Shown here: positions 11,501 through 22,001 of the stretch, in pieces
Position numbering within the stretch: the stretch's first letter is position 1
Layout: every line of letters begins with the position of its first letter
Origin: Phoronis australis
Taxonomy: Eukaryota > Phoronida > Phoronidae
Direction: 5' to 3'
Length of the DNA: 30,167 bases
Assembly: GCA_002633005.1 (NCBI GenBank)
Contig: NMRA01000324.1
Coordinates: 242,063 to 272,229 of the forward strand
The notes under the pieces: model-generated
Told to the model about the DNA's origin: nothing
What the model saw: only the letters and a program-made list of their open reading frames with translations
The model's database searches: none
Program-made: the position numbers and the translations under genes

Positions 11501-13613
11501 TTCAATGTCGTTGAAAAGGTTCCTGGATACTGTTTCGGCTTTAAATTTTCACAGATTATGCTGATGTAAGGAAATCTGTAGTTGCAGGAGATGGAAAACC
11601 AGCTGCCACCAACGTAAGGGTTCTGCACAACCATTACGGCACAATTGCTTCCTGGATCATNTCGCAACTACGTTTCATAGATAAGTCAGACTCGAGTATG
11701 TCAAACACAAACAGAAAATTTAGCTTCGACCACCCACGCCGTGAATGAATGCGCATAAGGCGTAAGTGATCCCCCGAAAAGTTTAAGACTAGTTCTTTGG
11801 ACATGTAATGGGATTCAACCTGTAAGCATTCTGGCAGTTTGTTGACAAACGAAATATAGTGAAGGCAATCTTGATTTTTCAACAGTGTCATTGTGTCTGT
11901 GAATCGTTTGTAAACGTTAATGCCAGAAATATTTGGACTAAGCCGTAGGTTAACGTCCACTAACTCATATCCCCTTACGAATATATTTTGTTGCACAGCC
12001 AGGCAGCTTGCTATGGGTAACTGTACGTTAACAATGTTGTTTCGGATCATAATTCCGCGGCACTCGAATTCTTCAATGTAAGCAATTAATTCTGCTTTTT
12101 TGTATCCCGGCACGAGTGAGTAGTATGCAATGGTAAGGTACGGTGAGGAACTTACAAATGACGATATGATGTGGCCAGATGTAAAGTTTGAATTATTTGC
12201 TGAAAAATTTCCACATATCGGCCCAACAGCCTCAGAAGTTATGTTTAACCCATCGTATAAAACCAATCCTTGATACCCACAATTTTCGTACGCTATCAAA
12301 TGAATTCTGGAAAAGGACAGTTTTAAAAAGAATCGTTTTCTTCTGGCTTTAAAACGCCAGACACAATGTGTTGGACCAAATCTGTGCTGACCATGAAAAA
12401 GTGAAAGCTTTAACGGCATACGACTTACTGTGTTCACGGCTTTGATCCCGTTACAGTTCCACTGGTATTTATTCCTTATACCCTCGCATGAAACGAGTAT
12501 TGATAAATCCTTTGTTACAGCACGTGTGTCTAGCTTAACTTCTAATATCCCATGGAATATTATGGCATTCATAGATTGATTCCAATTGGTTACGTTTTCC
12601 AATAAAATTTGTGTACTTTGCATGACAGACAAAACTTTCGGTCCTTCATAAAACGACAAGTGAAGCTCTAGCAACGGCCTTACATTAGTCACAGAGACAA
12701 AACTCTGAAGAACAAGATTAAATGGAACAGCAATGTACCACAAATACAAATAAAGCATCCGGGTTTGCAATTTGAACGAAAACGGCGGATCTTTATAAAG
12801 AATTTCTACCCTATTTTGTCTAGATGAAGTGCTCCCCAACTTCACCTTTCCAACACCCTTTTCAAGTAATGTAAAAGGCCACAATTTGTAGGTAGCGTTG
12901 AACTGCCAGCCAACTTGTCTCACTGTAATAGTTATCAAAAGCGCCCTTTCCGAGGACGATACATTCCACGAAATTTTTTCACCACAGGCCTTTTCAATTA
13001 GGTGAAAAGACTGATTTCTTGCTTCGTATATCTTCATGTTTTCTGTTGGACACCCGGGAATATTGGTTGATGTAACAAAATGTGAAATGATGACGTCAAT
13101 AGTGTGGCCACTGAGTCCAGTGATATTCCAACTACACTCCAATGGGAATGGCACTGTACGTTCGACACTCGGTTGAAAAATCCCAATATCTCCACCTGCT
13201 CCAGACACTGCGTGGTAACAAAGATGCGATGTTTCTTCCTGCAACGCGTACGTTTCAACGACCAGAAAAAGGAGGACGCGAACTGAAGGGTGATTGCGGT
13301 ATAGTAAAACCGACATGTTATTGTTTGTTGTAAAAACATCTTTGACTGATTGATTTGTGCACAGTAAAAAGTTCTTAGCGTTAGTAAATAGTTGTACATT
13401 AGCCAAGTTGCAGCTAGCGTTGTTTTCAAAATGAAATTCTACAACCGTTAAAGTGGCAGTAAAGCCTTTAGGAACTTTAACAAACCACCGAGTTCCGTTG
13501 CCTTGTGTACTGTTTGTAGTCGAATATCCGAAGGTTAACTCTATTCTTGTAGCTGAGCTGTGTTGACTCCACACAAAAAGTGTAATGGACAATGCAACCA
13601 GGAAGTGCACCAT
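6281..13613 (-). CDS. GRL101/relaxin-receptor-like leucine-rich-repeat GPCR with CUB, lectin-like and LDLa modules (two exons: 13613-10958, 8576-6281)
   Basis: A plasma-membrane receptor of the LGR class, about 1,650 residues once one base is allowed for at N 11661. Order with rough residues: signal peptide 1-22; CUB-like 22-131; CUB 132-245 (Cys 132, 160, 188, 210); unassigned beta-rich stretch 250-386; CUB 387-515 (Cys 387, 417, 445, 467); C-type-lectin-like domain about 716-832; about seven LDLa modules 843-1135; LRR N-cap and LRRs about 1140-1297; cysteine hinge (FCCLL, then VVC and FSSCSDLM); seven helices about 1334-1616; short tail. Diagnostic GPCR motifs are FSDLVTGVYM (TM2), IDRF (end of TM3), MTDFCCWMPV (TM6) and FNPYLY (TM7), all LGR-like. 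The LDLa plus LRR plus 7TM order is that of relaxin receptors and snail GRL101. Ligand and G protein are unknown. The start ATG at 13613 is followed by G, has a purine at -3 and begins a signal peptide. The 1-base frame break may be an assembly error or a real lesion. Confidence 0.9.
8191..8244 (-). repeat. Exact 27-bp tandem duplication within the receptor coding sequence
   Basis: Two identical 27-bp units (8191-8217 and 8218-8244) encode the nine residues YNDNYFKSP twice. They sit in the degenerate LDLa module at about residues 961-1016. The duplication keeps frame and has no mismatch between copies, so it is recent. Confidence 0.95.
8577..10957 (-). other. Receptor intron 1 (2,381 bp, GT-AG)
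   Basis: This is the only intron needed to join the two coding blocks, with donor GTAATAATCA and acceptor TCTCTTGTTTAAG. I see no nested gene, RNA or transposon inside. Open frames in it are short, AT-rich and unremarkable. Confidence 0.85.
10958..13613 (-). CDS. Receptor exon 1: signal peptide, CUB domains, lectin-like domain, first LDLa
   Basis: Exon 1 runs from ATG 13613 to a donor CAG|GTAATA (last exon base 10958, phase 2). It encodes a hydrophobic leader (MVHFLVALSITLFVW) and CUB-type domains with paired cysteines and the CUB-like string GLVLYDG. Many N-x-S/T glycosylation sites fit a secreted ectodomain. The lectin-like fold (CRESWTYFNDSCF ... VWI ... LSVLCQ) is followed by a complete six-cysteine LDLa (CSDGTCI, CDGVDHC, DASDETRC). 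Frame is lost at N 11661, where MKRSC on one side and DPGSNCAV on the other lie in different frames. One extra base restores an open frame, and the full CDS is then divisible by three. Just after the break, a stretch ending SISCNY...ISIICE resembles only the C-terminal third of a second lectin-like domain. Confidence 0.85.
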
Positions 13614-13668
13614 CACGTGCCTTTCGTGTTTTCTCTAGCGGGTTGATTTATCCTTGTTGGAACACAGA

Positions 13669-13675
13669 CTATATA
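13669..13675 (-). promoter_or_regulatory. TATA-like element upstream of the receptor start
   Basis: The minus strand reads TATATAG about 56 bases before the ATG, which would allow a short 5' UTR of roughly 25-30 bases. A second, weaker AT word (GATAAATC) lies nearer the ATG. A non-coding upstream exon cannot be excluded. Confidence 0.3.
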
Positions 13676-14588
13676 CTTCACAATTGGAATGCTGCGCTAG
13701 TGTTCCATGACCACACTTCAAGTGCCAGGGATTTTGTGCACAGCAATTGTCTAAAATCGCGATTTTATTGACCCAGAAGGAACAGCGAGGAACTTGTGAC
13801 TAAATATTTAAAAGCCTCCTATGTTTGTCATTAACTATGGCTCACGATTGGCCAAACGTTCTCTGCACTAGGAAACAACCTTAGTTTTCAATTCCTCTGT
13901 ATCATGTTGCAAAGCTCTCAATTCAAATGTTAGCAAACAACAGACAATAACTTGCGCATCAATATTCTATGCTTTAATGAAGAGTAAATACAACATGAAG
14001 TAAACAACTCACAGCAAATAATTTTTTATCAAACGTATTTCCTTGTACAAAATGTCAAATTTCGACTTACATTGTAAGTGGTTCTTGTACGAGTAAGCAG
14101 ATAAACAAGGGTTTTTTCAAGTCGTATTAAGAATGAGGACGCAACCATTGCATACTGAATTAACCATCTGGATGAACTTCGACATCTCCTTCCTTTGTTA
14201 GGGACTTATGTTAAGTCTTGAGTTGAAAATAGGAGGCGGGGTAAGAGCATGTAGTTGAAAAAGTATCTTTGTTTTGTGACAATGAAAAGCCGGTAATTAC
14301 GTTATTGTGGGAAAACACTAATTAACAAATCAAATATCATTTGGACAGAGAAGGCAAAACTGTGGTCGTATAGAAAGGGTAAAATACTGGCGATGTTAAA
14401 CCACATGTCGTCCGGGGGTGGATGAGGCAGCACTGCTGTTACCTTGCACTGAAGCTGTTTGATTACCAAAGGGCCGAAGAGGCATAGGCGGTGTATCAAC
14501 ATTTGCTTTTCTTCTACTGGGTGTTCGCGCATTTTTCTTTCTGCTTGTCCTGTCATTTTCCTTTAAATTTTAAAAATAGCCCAAGAAA
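13676..14588. other. Upstream region of the receptor; no gene seen
   Basis: No coding family is recognised. An 84-codon minus-strand frame at 14302-14556 has no known resemblance and no splice context. The part nearest 13676 presumably holds the receptor's proximal promoter. Confidence 0.4.
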
Positions 14589-14724
14589 TTGGTATATTCT
14601 AATACCCATAACAGTAATGCAGTTATGTTATCCACCAATAGGTTTCGTGTTCTGACTAATGTACTGTGCAGCCAATTAGATTGCAAGACCTTGTTAGTGA
14701 ACGTTCGTCATTTTGACCAACCAT

Positions 14725-14890
14725 ACTCCAGGCTGGTATTTCCCGTTGGTTTGAAGGTAGCTAAGGTAATCCCTATTCATAAAGGTAATGACACCGACAG
14801 TAGTTCGCTTGTTAACTGTAGACCAATAAGTATTCTACTGACAATTTTCAAAGTTTTCGAAAAAAAAGTGTTTATAATCTTAGAACAACC
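14725..14890 (+). mobile_element. Non-LTR retrotransposon reverse-transcriptase scrap
   Basis: The + frame reads FPVGLKVAKVIPIHKG and then NCRPISILLTIFKVFEKK. This matches the conserved N-terminal RT block of Jockey/CR1-type elements (FP..LK.AKV.PIHK, NYRPISILP..SK.FEK). The frame stops soon after and none of the catalytic RT blocks follows. It is a short dead fragment, in opposite orientation to the longer L1-like copy next to it. Confidence 0.75.
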
Positions 14891-14900
14891 TTCTCTATAA

Positions 14901-15309
14901 TTTGACAGTAATCTTTCTCGTATGTATAATACATCTGTTTTTACAAGTTAATTTCCTGTTTTTTTAAACTATTTAAATGAAGATTTGTGTTTTTATCACA
15001 ACGCTGAATTTTATTTGCATTATTGGGATAGAAAAACAATATCCATATCTCGAGAGTTTGAAAGAACTGATATTCAACTTGTAAAAAGTCGTGTTTTCTA
15101 TGAGATAAAGGTTTGAATCCAATTTCCGGGGGGGAAGGACTTTCACGTGCCATTCACACACACTCACACCCTGTTGAAATGAGGTAAAATAAATTACGTA
15201 CATGTATTATGTTAATATATACAGACATACATAAATATAAAAATAATAATAACAGTAGAACTTTGATAATTTCCAGAATACTAATTAAAAGCATGCGTGC
15301 AGACCTCTC
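14901..15309. other. Spacer between two retrotransposon fragments
   Basis: AT-rich sequence with no gene seen. A short G run sits at about 15128-15134, followed by a brief CA-rich stretch (cacacacactcacac) near 15157. Either neighbour's untranslated tail could extend into it. Confidence 0.4.
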
Positions 15310-17660
15310 CATTTACCCACCTTTGTGTCCGAGGTATCTGTTAAAAATGTGTTTACAAACGCTTGTAATTTCAACTCAAAATCGTTAAAAAGGAGAGGCT
15401 TTTCTACATTTGATGTCTGATAAATGTAGTAAAGTGCAAGTGTGTTTACGGTATTGCAAATTAATTTGTGATTTGGATCAGAGTTTTGAACAAAATCTAC
15501 ATTTCTTGGGTGAAAAAGAACATGTATTGGGTATTTAGGGCTTTAATTAACAGTGGTTGTACTGATTCCCAGAAAGTCCTGGCACATGTGTAATAATAAA
15601 ACATATGAAGTTAAGTCTGTGACTCATCAATATTGGGGCACTTATCAGTTTGGACCACCCATATTTTTTGTAAAGTGATATTTGTAAATATTCCTCTATG
15701 GGTAAAGAGGTACCAGCAGTTTTTTAATTGAGGCATTTTGTGAAGGCTAAAGGGTAAAAATAAATTTCTCTAATTTCTTTTTCATTGTAATCATTAATTA
15801 ACAGCACATAATTGTCGGAAGTTTGTGTAAAGGTAGTGAAAGATTCCTTTATTCATGGTGATTTTCCACACCAAAAATGTCCAATTATTTTATCTAATTC
15901 TATAATCCTATTTGCTGTAACTTCGATACTGGCCAAAACGTGAATCAACCTAGACGAACCGTAGGTTTTTACGACACGAATCCTCCCCGTGGTCGTCAAA
16001 TGTCTAGTTTTCCAAATATTTAATAGATCTTTTAATTTCTGAATTTTATTACTATAATTTAGCTGTTCAACTTCTTTGTCATTTGGTCCGAAATATCTTT
16101 TTAAAGTTTTATAGGTTTTCGCGCCCAAGAGATATTGTACATTTTTTTAAAGGCAATGGGCACCACCTCGGGCAGAAATGTATAACCCTTCTCACTTTTC
16201 AGGGTTTAAATGTCATCCAGAAATGTCTCAAAATAGTTCTAAATATTTAAAACATTCTTTTCCAGAATTCTCGTCTTGAAGGAACAAAATGGTATCGTCC
16301 GAGTACTGGGTTATTTTGATTTCATTATTATAAATTTTCAAACCATGAACATAATTATTCTTTCTAATAAAACGTGATATAAGTTCTGCACATAGCACAA
16401 AAAGGGGACTTGACAGCGGATCGCCCTGTCGTAAGAATCTTTCAATGTCAAAGTACCGAGTCGTGAATCCGTTATTTAACACACAGTATGATATTTTATT
16501 ATATTTTATTATATTATTTTTTATTTTACTTATTACCCCTTGTCCAAAATTGAAGGCCTTTAAAGTTTTGAACAAGGAATCAATATTTAAGGTGTCGTAT
16601 GCTTTCTTGAAATCCAGGAATATAATTTGGCCATCAAATTTATTTTTTTGTAATATTTCATCAAGTCGTTAACTAATCGAATATTTTGGCCAATATACCT
16701 TTTAGATAATGACGTCGGATCAAGGTGAATCAATTGGTCTATGTACTTATAAGTTCCATTTGGGATCATTCTGTAGTCACAATTTAAGAAGGGAGATTGC
16801 CTTCCAGTTATCTAACAACAGAGTATACTCACTGTTTTTGCTTTTGGGTATAAGAGTTATGACACTTTGTCTCTGTGGCGTAGACAATTCGCCTCTCTGG
16901 ATTCTAAAATTAAAACTCTCTATTAATTCATATTTAATTACTTCCTAAAATGTTGTTAAACTCATATGAAATTCTGACATTAACGGGCGTTTTGTTAGAT
17001 TTTGTTTCTTGGAGAGCCTCGAAAATTTCGTCTTCAGTGGAGTCTTGATCAAGTTCCAGAGACTCTTCAGAAAGTTTTGTTTTATTTTTGGGGAGTGTAA
17101 ATAATGTTGGGAGGGATCCACAATTCTCTTTTGGAATACATATTTTTACTTCAATAGGAGTGATATCACTTTGTTTGCCATCTTTTAATTAAAGGATTTG
17201 TTTTTGTACACAATTCCTCACGTCGCGGTTTCTGAAATATTTGGAATTTTCCCCTTCGTCTTCCCATTGACCTTTGCTCCTGATAATATAGCCTTTAATA
17301 GACAGAGTTTGCATTAATTGAAGTTCTGTTATTGCCTTGTTCGAACCCATCTTAACTTCTTCGTCAGCCGGGTTATTCTTGATTTGACACGTCAGCATAT
17401 TTATTTTATCAATAAGATGGAAATGTTCTTATTTTCTTTTCGAACATTTTGTTTTAGCGTAATCAATAAACATTTTTCTGATTTCCATTTTGGTCAAACC
17501 CACATACGATTTTTATTTTTGAAGTTGGCATACATTCTTCTGCATGCGGCAACACAATCGGTATTTTTTAAATAACCAGCATCATCAAGATAACTATTAT
17601 TGCCTTTCCATAATCCTGGACCACGTTTTTCACATTTGGAAATTTCAATAGTTTAATTTC
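15310..17660 (-). mobile_element. Degenerate L1/Tx1-like non-LTR retrotransposon, 5'-truncated
   Basis: Reading the minus strand in several frames gives L1-group landmarks in the right order: RGPGLWKGNN (about 17600-17625); IRSKGQWEDEGENSKYF (about 17240-17290); RGELSTPQRQSVITLIPKSK (about 16840-16900); YIGQNIRLVNDLMKYYKK; RT block A FLDFKKAYDTL (about 16585-16620); RQGDPLSSPLF (about 16400-16435); QYSDDTILFL (about 16285-16315, the YxDD block as YSDD); the post-RT segment LTTTGRIRVVK (15853-16128); and a tail with FWESVQPLL and LALYYIYQTSNVEKP (about 15340-15620). Several frameshifts, one at the T7 run 16643-16649, and stops show it is dead. Most of the endonuclease is missing. It encoded an enzyme copying its own RNA at a nicked target. 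Confidence 0.85.
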
Positions 17661-18070
17661 AGCTGGGTGGGGACCCACTTCAAAGCCTAAAAATACATCT
17701 AAACAGATGGGAAACGAGAATCAAAATTTATGGCTCGAGGACTGTAGTGCCCTAAGGAGTGGAAATTGTGTGGACTGGGAACATTTAAAAATTCGGCAGC
17801 AGCTCAAATAAGTGTTCTCCTTACTTGAGGCCTGGGAAATCTAAATTGTGGTGCCCGTTTTCGTCAATGTGACTGGTGTCACAACATGAGCTTCGCAACG
17901 CAGGATATTGTAATTTTCATTACTGGTTATTTACATTGCTAATAAGAAGGCTCTGTGTTAGACCATAACATGAAATTCTAACTGCTATAGGGTATTAAGA
18001 AATGGGGTAAAGGTGCGGTATGTGATTGCTGAGCCGTTTCACACACAACCAAAGGTAACCATTCACGTCG

Positions 18071-18112
18071 CATTAACTGTTGTAACTTTTCGACAGTTGT
18101 CAACTGTTAATG
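18071..18112. repeat. 12-bp inverted repeat with Myb-like cores
   Basis: The left arm cattaactgttg (18071-18082) and the right arm caactgttaatg (18101-18112) are reverse complements with one mismatch, separated by 18 bases. Each arm contains an AACTG/CAGTT core, which is the Myb-family half-site. Confidence 0.6.
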
Positions 18113-18715
18113 ATTCCAGAAACCAGCCTGTGTATGTACAAGCCACACCAGACACTGTTGAAGGTTTGACCCTCGGTTAGCAAGTTTGGTTGACTAAAGC
18201 AGACATTGCCAGCTAATGGCATGGGTTTGTAGTGTACGACACGTTTTCATAACGCAAATAGTTTCATTTCCCGACCGCACCAGGCACAGTTGGTGGAGTC
18301 GGACACCAACGACTCACAACGATACAACGCTTTCATAATCTTGGAACAGACAAGGCAGAAACTGTAAAAAGATATGTTCGTACCTGACAAATGCACTCGG
18401 CATTTGAAAAAATGAAAACAGTGTCCGCTATTCGCGATTAGGCTTTCCCAGACAGTTTAAAAATATCGATTAGATTTACAGTTAGAGAAACATATTAATC
18501 GACAGCAAAATGGTTTAAAAATATAATCATGATTGAATAAAATGCTTTAATTACGACTTTGAAATCAGGACTGTTCACAGACTGCGCAGGTTCCGACTCG
18601 GCTTCACGCGCCAAATACCCCAGCATGCGGGAGGGTGGAGTTCGTACAACATCAAAAGCGCGAAGCCTGCCGATGTGGTGAGGTTTAACTCATTATCTGT
18701 TTCACTTAAACTGAC

Positions 18716-18723
18716 TGACGTCA
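18716..18723. promoter_or_regulatory. Perfect CRE palindrome TGACGTCA
   Basis: The full CREB/ATF consensus lies in a locally CpG-richer segment. The same 8-mer occurs at 23093-23100, and at 13091-13098 within receptor exon 1, so the word alone is weak evidence. Confidence 0.3.
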
Positions 18724-19549
18724 TCACTCCTATCACTATACCTGTCTCGCCAAGTTCACTTTCTAAGTCCCTACTATCCACCATTGCTATAATTCAAATG
18801 TCTTCGACTGATGAAATGATGCGAAGGCAAACCAAAATAATCATCGATTTTTCTTTAAAACTCAACATTCATCAACTACGTCCCAAAATAAATGCTTATT
18901 TAGTGAACTTTTTATCTTATCAATTTATTATACATTATATTTAACCTCAAGGAGTGCAAAAATCCACTGCAGGAACGATTTAAATTAATCAACAGCGTTT
19001 TAGCATTCTGTTCCATTTCCATTAGGCAATGTATTTATAACATATCTTCAAATGAACCTTTCATCATAAAAAGTAAACAGGAAAGTAAAAAATACGGGGA
19101 AAGATTACGTCCTTTCGCTACATTTTCTTCCCTCTTTTTATCGCCGATTCCGCACTCCTCCAAGTGTTACCATTTGACCGTTTCGGATAAAAAATGCAGG
19201 AGGCAGATACCAGAAATTTCGACCTGCTGCAAAACAAATTCCAAAAAGGTTTACTTTAAGTGCGGGATACGTCACGCTCGCTAATCCTTTAGGCTACCAT
19301 TTTGACCATTATGGTGGAAGGTAAACTAAAAAAGTCACCCGTTACTTGATAAAAAATTAAACTAAGAAAATACTTCAAAGTGAATACTAATTTTTTTCCC
19401 CTATTTCGGATAAAATGAGGTTTCCGATTTTGACAGTACGGTTTGAACCTGGGCCGCCCTGGGTCTCCGTGCACACTGCCTCATGGTCTGTCAGAAGACC
19501 CGAGTTGAATTACGTTTAGTTTCCATCTCTGGGGTATGCAATAAGGAGC

Positions 19550-19565
19550 TGATCAAATTTGATCA
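19550..19565. repeat. Perfect 16-bp palindrome
   Basis: The word tgatcaaatttgatca is its own reverse complement with no spacer. No function is assigned. Confidence 0.85.
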
Positions 19566-20984
19566 TGGTCCGTCATAGTTCAACAAAATCACTACTTATT
19601 TATTGTACGGTTATTTCAGACTGACTGAAATAATCTCAAGAGAGCAGTTTCGTTTTGCAAGGCAAATTGAGATTTTCCTAAAATTCTGTGTGTATCTACA
19701 ACCTAACCAACTCCTCACAGGATTCGCTGCTGTGCGTCGATTTTGCAAGGCACATGAACATGTAAATCAGAAACAAATGAACACTTGCAGATTGCAGTAA
19801 TAAAATAGAAAACTAAAGGCACATTCAAAGCGCCCGTTGAGTTAGCTCCAGAATGCAAACCTTTTTTGAACTTCGAAACTTACTTTATAGATTTTACAGG
19901 CATTTCTAGAATAAAAACAAGTTGACAATTGACGGGACCTAAGAGGGCATTATGTGTGGAGCCCCTAAGCAAGAAAATATTTATAATTTCTTAAACAAAA
20001 AATGGCAGCAAATAATGTTTTTGAAAGGTTTACTATCCGCCACGCTCCCTGTTAATAGAAAGTAATGTGCAATTTCAAAGAATGTTAATCTGAAAACCAC
20101 TATTTCGTGAATTATCACCGAGACCCTATTGCTGTTGGATAATAGCAACAAACGTTTCCCCGCAATTTTTCATGCGGAAAGACATATTTGATTTTCGGAA
20201 AGGAGTTTTAGTAATTTCTGTCAACCTTTTGATTACGTATGCCTTGGGAATGACGGAAATTCCTTACTAGAGCATATAATAAATCCAGTGTACGGTAACA
20301 ACACTCGAAATACATGTTTTAACTACTAAATGGTATTAAGACCAACTAAACGCAAGCTTGAAACACGGCAATGCTCTTCAGACCTTTGTCCATTCTTATT
20401 CGTAAAAGTCTAGACCGTTCACCATATTGAGTTTGTTTACTTATTGTAAGCTACATTCGGTCATTCGGTTTCTTGTTGAGACCATTGACATAAACTTAAT
20501 CAAATAATTAACTTTTAACGATTGCTAACAGGTCCTCACTCATTTTTGACGAAAGTTAAAGTCCTAGAAATATGCATTCCACCCCCAGGCAAAGTCAAAT
20601 CGAAGATTTCAACATTTGTTGTGGAAATGGTGTATAGCGAAATTTAACGGAGGTTGGTGAAGGAACGCGGTGGTTGGCTACGGGCCAGAAAATAGAGGGA
20701 AGGGAAAGAGTAAAAGTGAGAGGGAGCAGTTACACAATAATTCTGTTAATGGAAAACAGTGTTTGGATTGATAACAATTCGCCCAGGAGGAAAATGAGAT
20801 ACCAATCCCAAAAACGAATCGTGTTTACTTAAATAATCAATATCCAAACCTAAACGTTTCCTTATAAGTAGTCATTAGAGGACAGAGTTAACACCCAATT
20901 AAAAGTAATTATTATATCACAAACAAAGACATGCTTTTGTAGAGGCACTCAAAAGTCTATTTATGTTAGAAACAAGGAAATGCG

Positions 20985-21170
20985 TCAAAGAAGCTCATTA
21001 GCCGTCAAATAAGGATGCGACTTCGTGAAATTACTCATTAGCGGCTTAATTTTAGCTTATATTTGTTGTTTTGAAACGAAGGTGCTGGAGCAAGAAATGC
21101 AATTGTAGAACTCGAAATTAAGTTTACATTGTAACATTGAATTATTGTGTTCTGTTTAAAAAGCCAATTT
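20985..21170 (+). repeat. Dispersed repeat, copy 2 (same family as 1549-1800)
   Basis: It contains agctcattagccgtcaaata followed by aggatgcgacttcgtgaaat and actcattagcgg. A tail follows with aagtttacattgta and tgtttaaaaagccaa. The order and orientation match copy 1. A looser related unit (gtcattagaggacag) begins near 20871, so the copy may be longer. Confidence 0.6.
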
Positions 21171-22001
21171 ACCCCTAGGCGGTATATCGTACTAATGGAC
21201 ATAATCCTCATTTGCCGTTGTTTAGCAGAATGTCTCTCAAGGAAAGTGCTTTTAATCTTAAGAAACGAGTAGTGGAAATAGAAAAACGTTCAGATCATTA
21301 TTTCAAAAATGGCTTTTCTTTTGGAAACTTAAGGCTGCGTTTTATTCCTATTTTGTTCATGAAATTTGAAATTATGACATTGTTTATCGCAAAAATGTCT
21401 CAAAGTATCTTTGTAAATGACACGTGATGGCAATTATTTTTTACATGAAAAATAATTAAATAAGATGAGGATTCCCTTATCAATTATCATCTAATGTTGA
21501 AAGGATTAACCAACCACGACATACATGTAGTTGAGAAGGTTTTGATCAAAGTATTTCGTTACGTCTTGAATGATTGTTTTAGAAATGTTGTAAAGGAGAC
21601 TCTATTATGAAACGTCAATTTCAAAACAAAACATATTTTTTAATAACTGCCTCCTTTGATATCTTAAATTTCGCCTTGCCTGTAACATAAAGCGACACGT
21701 TTTTTTAGAGGTTTTTCACCATCCACTTGACTCCGTCAATCTCTTCCATTTCTGTCGATGAATTTTATTGGGCGAAGGTCCTTTATCTTTTCACTCTACA
21801 ACGTTTATCTCTCCATGAACGCAGTCTAACATCATTTGAATATCTGCGTTTAATACAAGGTCAGGTACTGGATACGTTGAAAGAGGCATATGGTTAGACT
21901 CCATTTCCTGCAAGAAAACACAGTGTAAGACCAGTGTTTGAGGCCAGTGGATTTAAGGCGGGGACAGTAAACTTTCACATAGACGTGGTCTCGTATTCAA
22001 G
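21171..22001. other. No recognisable gene
   Basis: Flank between the dispersed repeat and the foldback element. A 71-codon + frame at 21212-21427 has no family resemblance. Confidence 0.4.

Larger units (their letters stand above)
17661..20984. other. No recognisable gene
   Basis: Short open frames without family resemblance. A segment at 18575-18800 is richer in CpG, carries a perfect CRE word and a short ATG-led frame with a good donor (see findings), but no partner exon is seen. Small palindromes at 18071-18112 and 19550-19565 are listed separately. Confidence 0.4.

Noticed and set aside
13034-13429. 131-codon minus-strand frame inside receptor exon 1
   Set aside because: It is a shifted-frame shadow of the CUB-domain coding sequence.
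13614-13616. GTG one codon upstream as receptor start
   Set aside because: Nuclear animal genes start at ATG. The ATG at 13613 has good context and begins the signal peptide.
16445-16948. Plus-strand frames in the retrotransposon region
   Set aside because: They lie antisense to the readable L1-like reverse-transcriptase blocks.
19430-19480. ggtttgaacctggg as a second Pol III B box and SINE
   Set aside because: I found no matching A box at a sensible distance on either strand.
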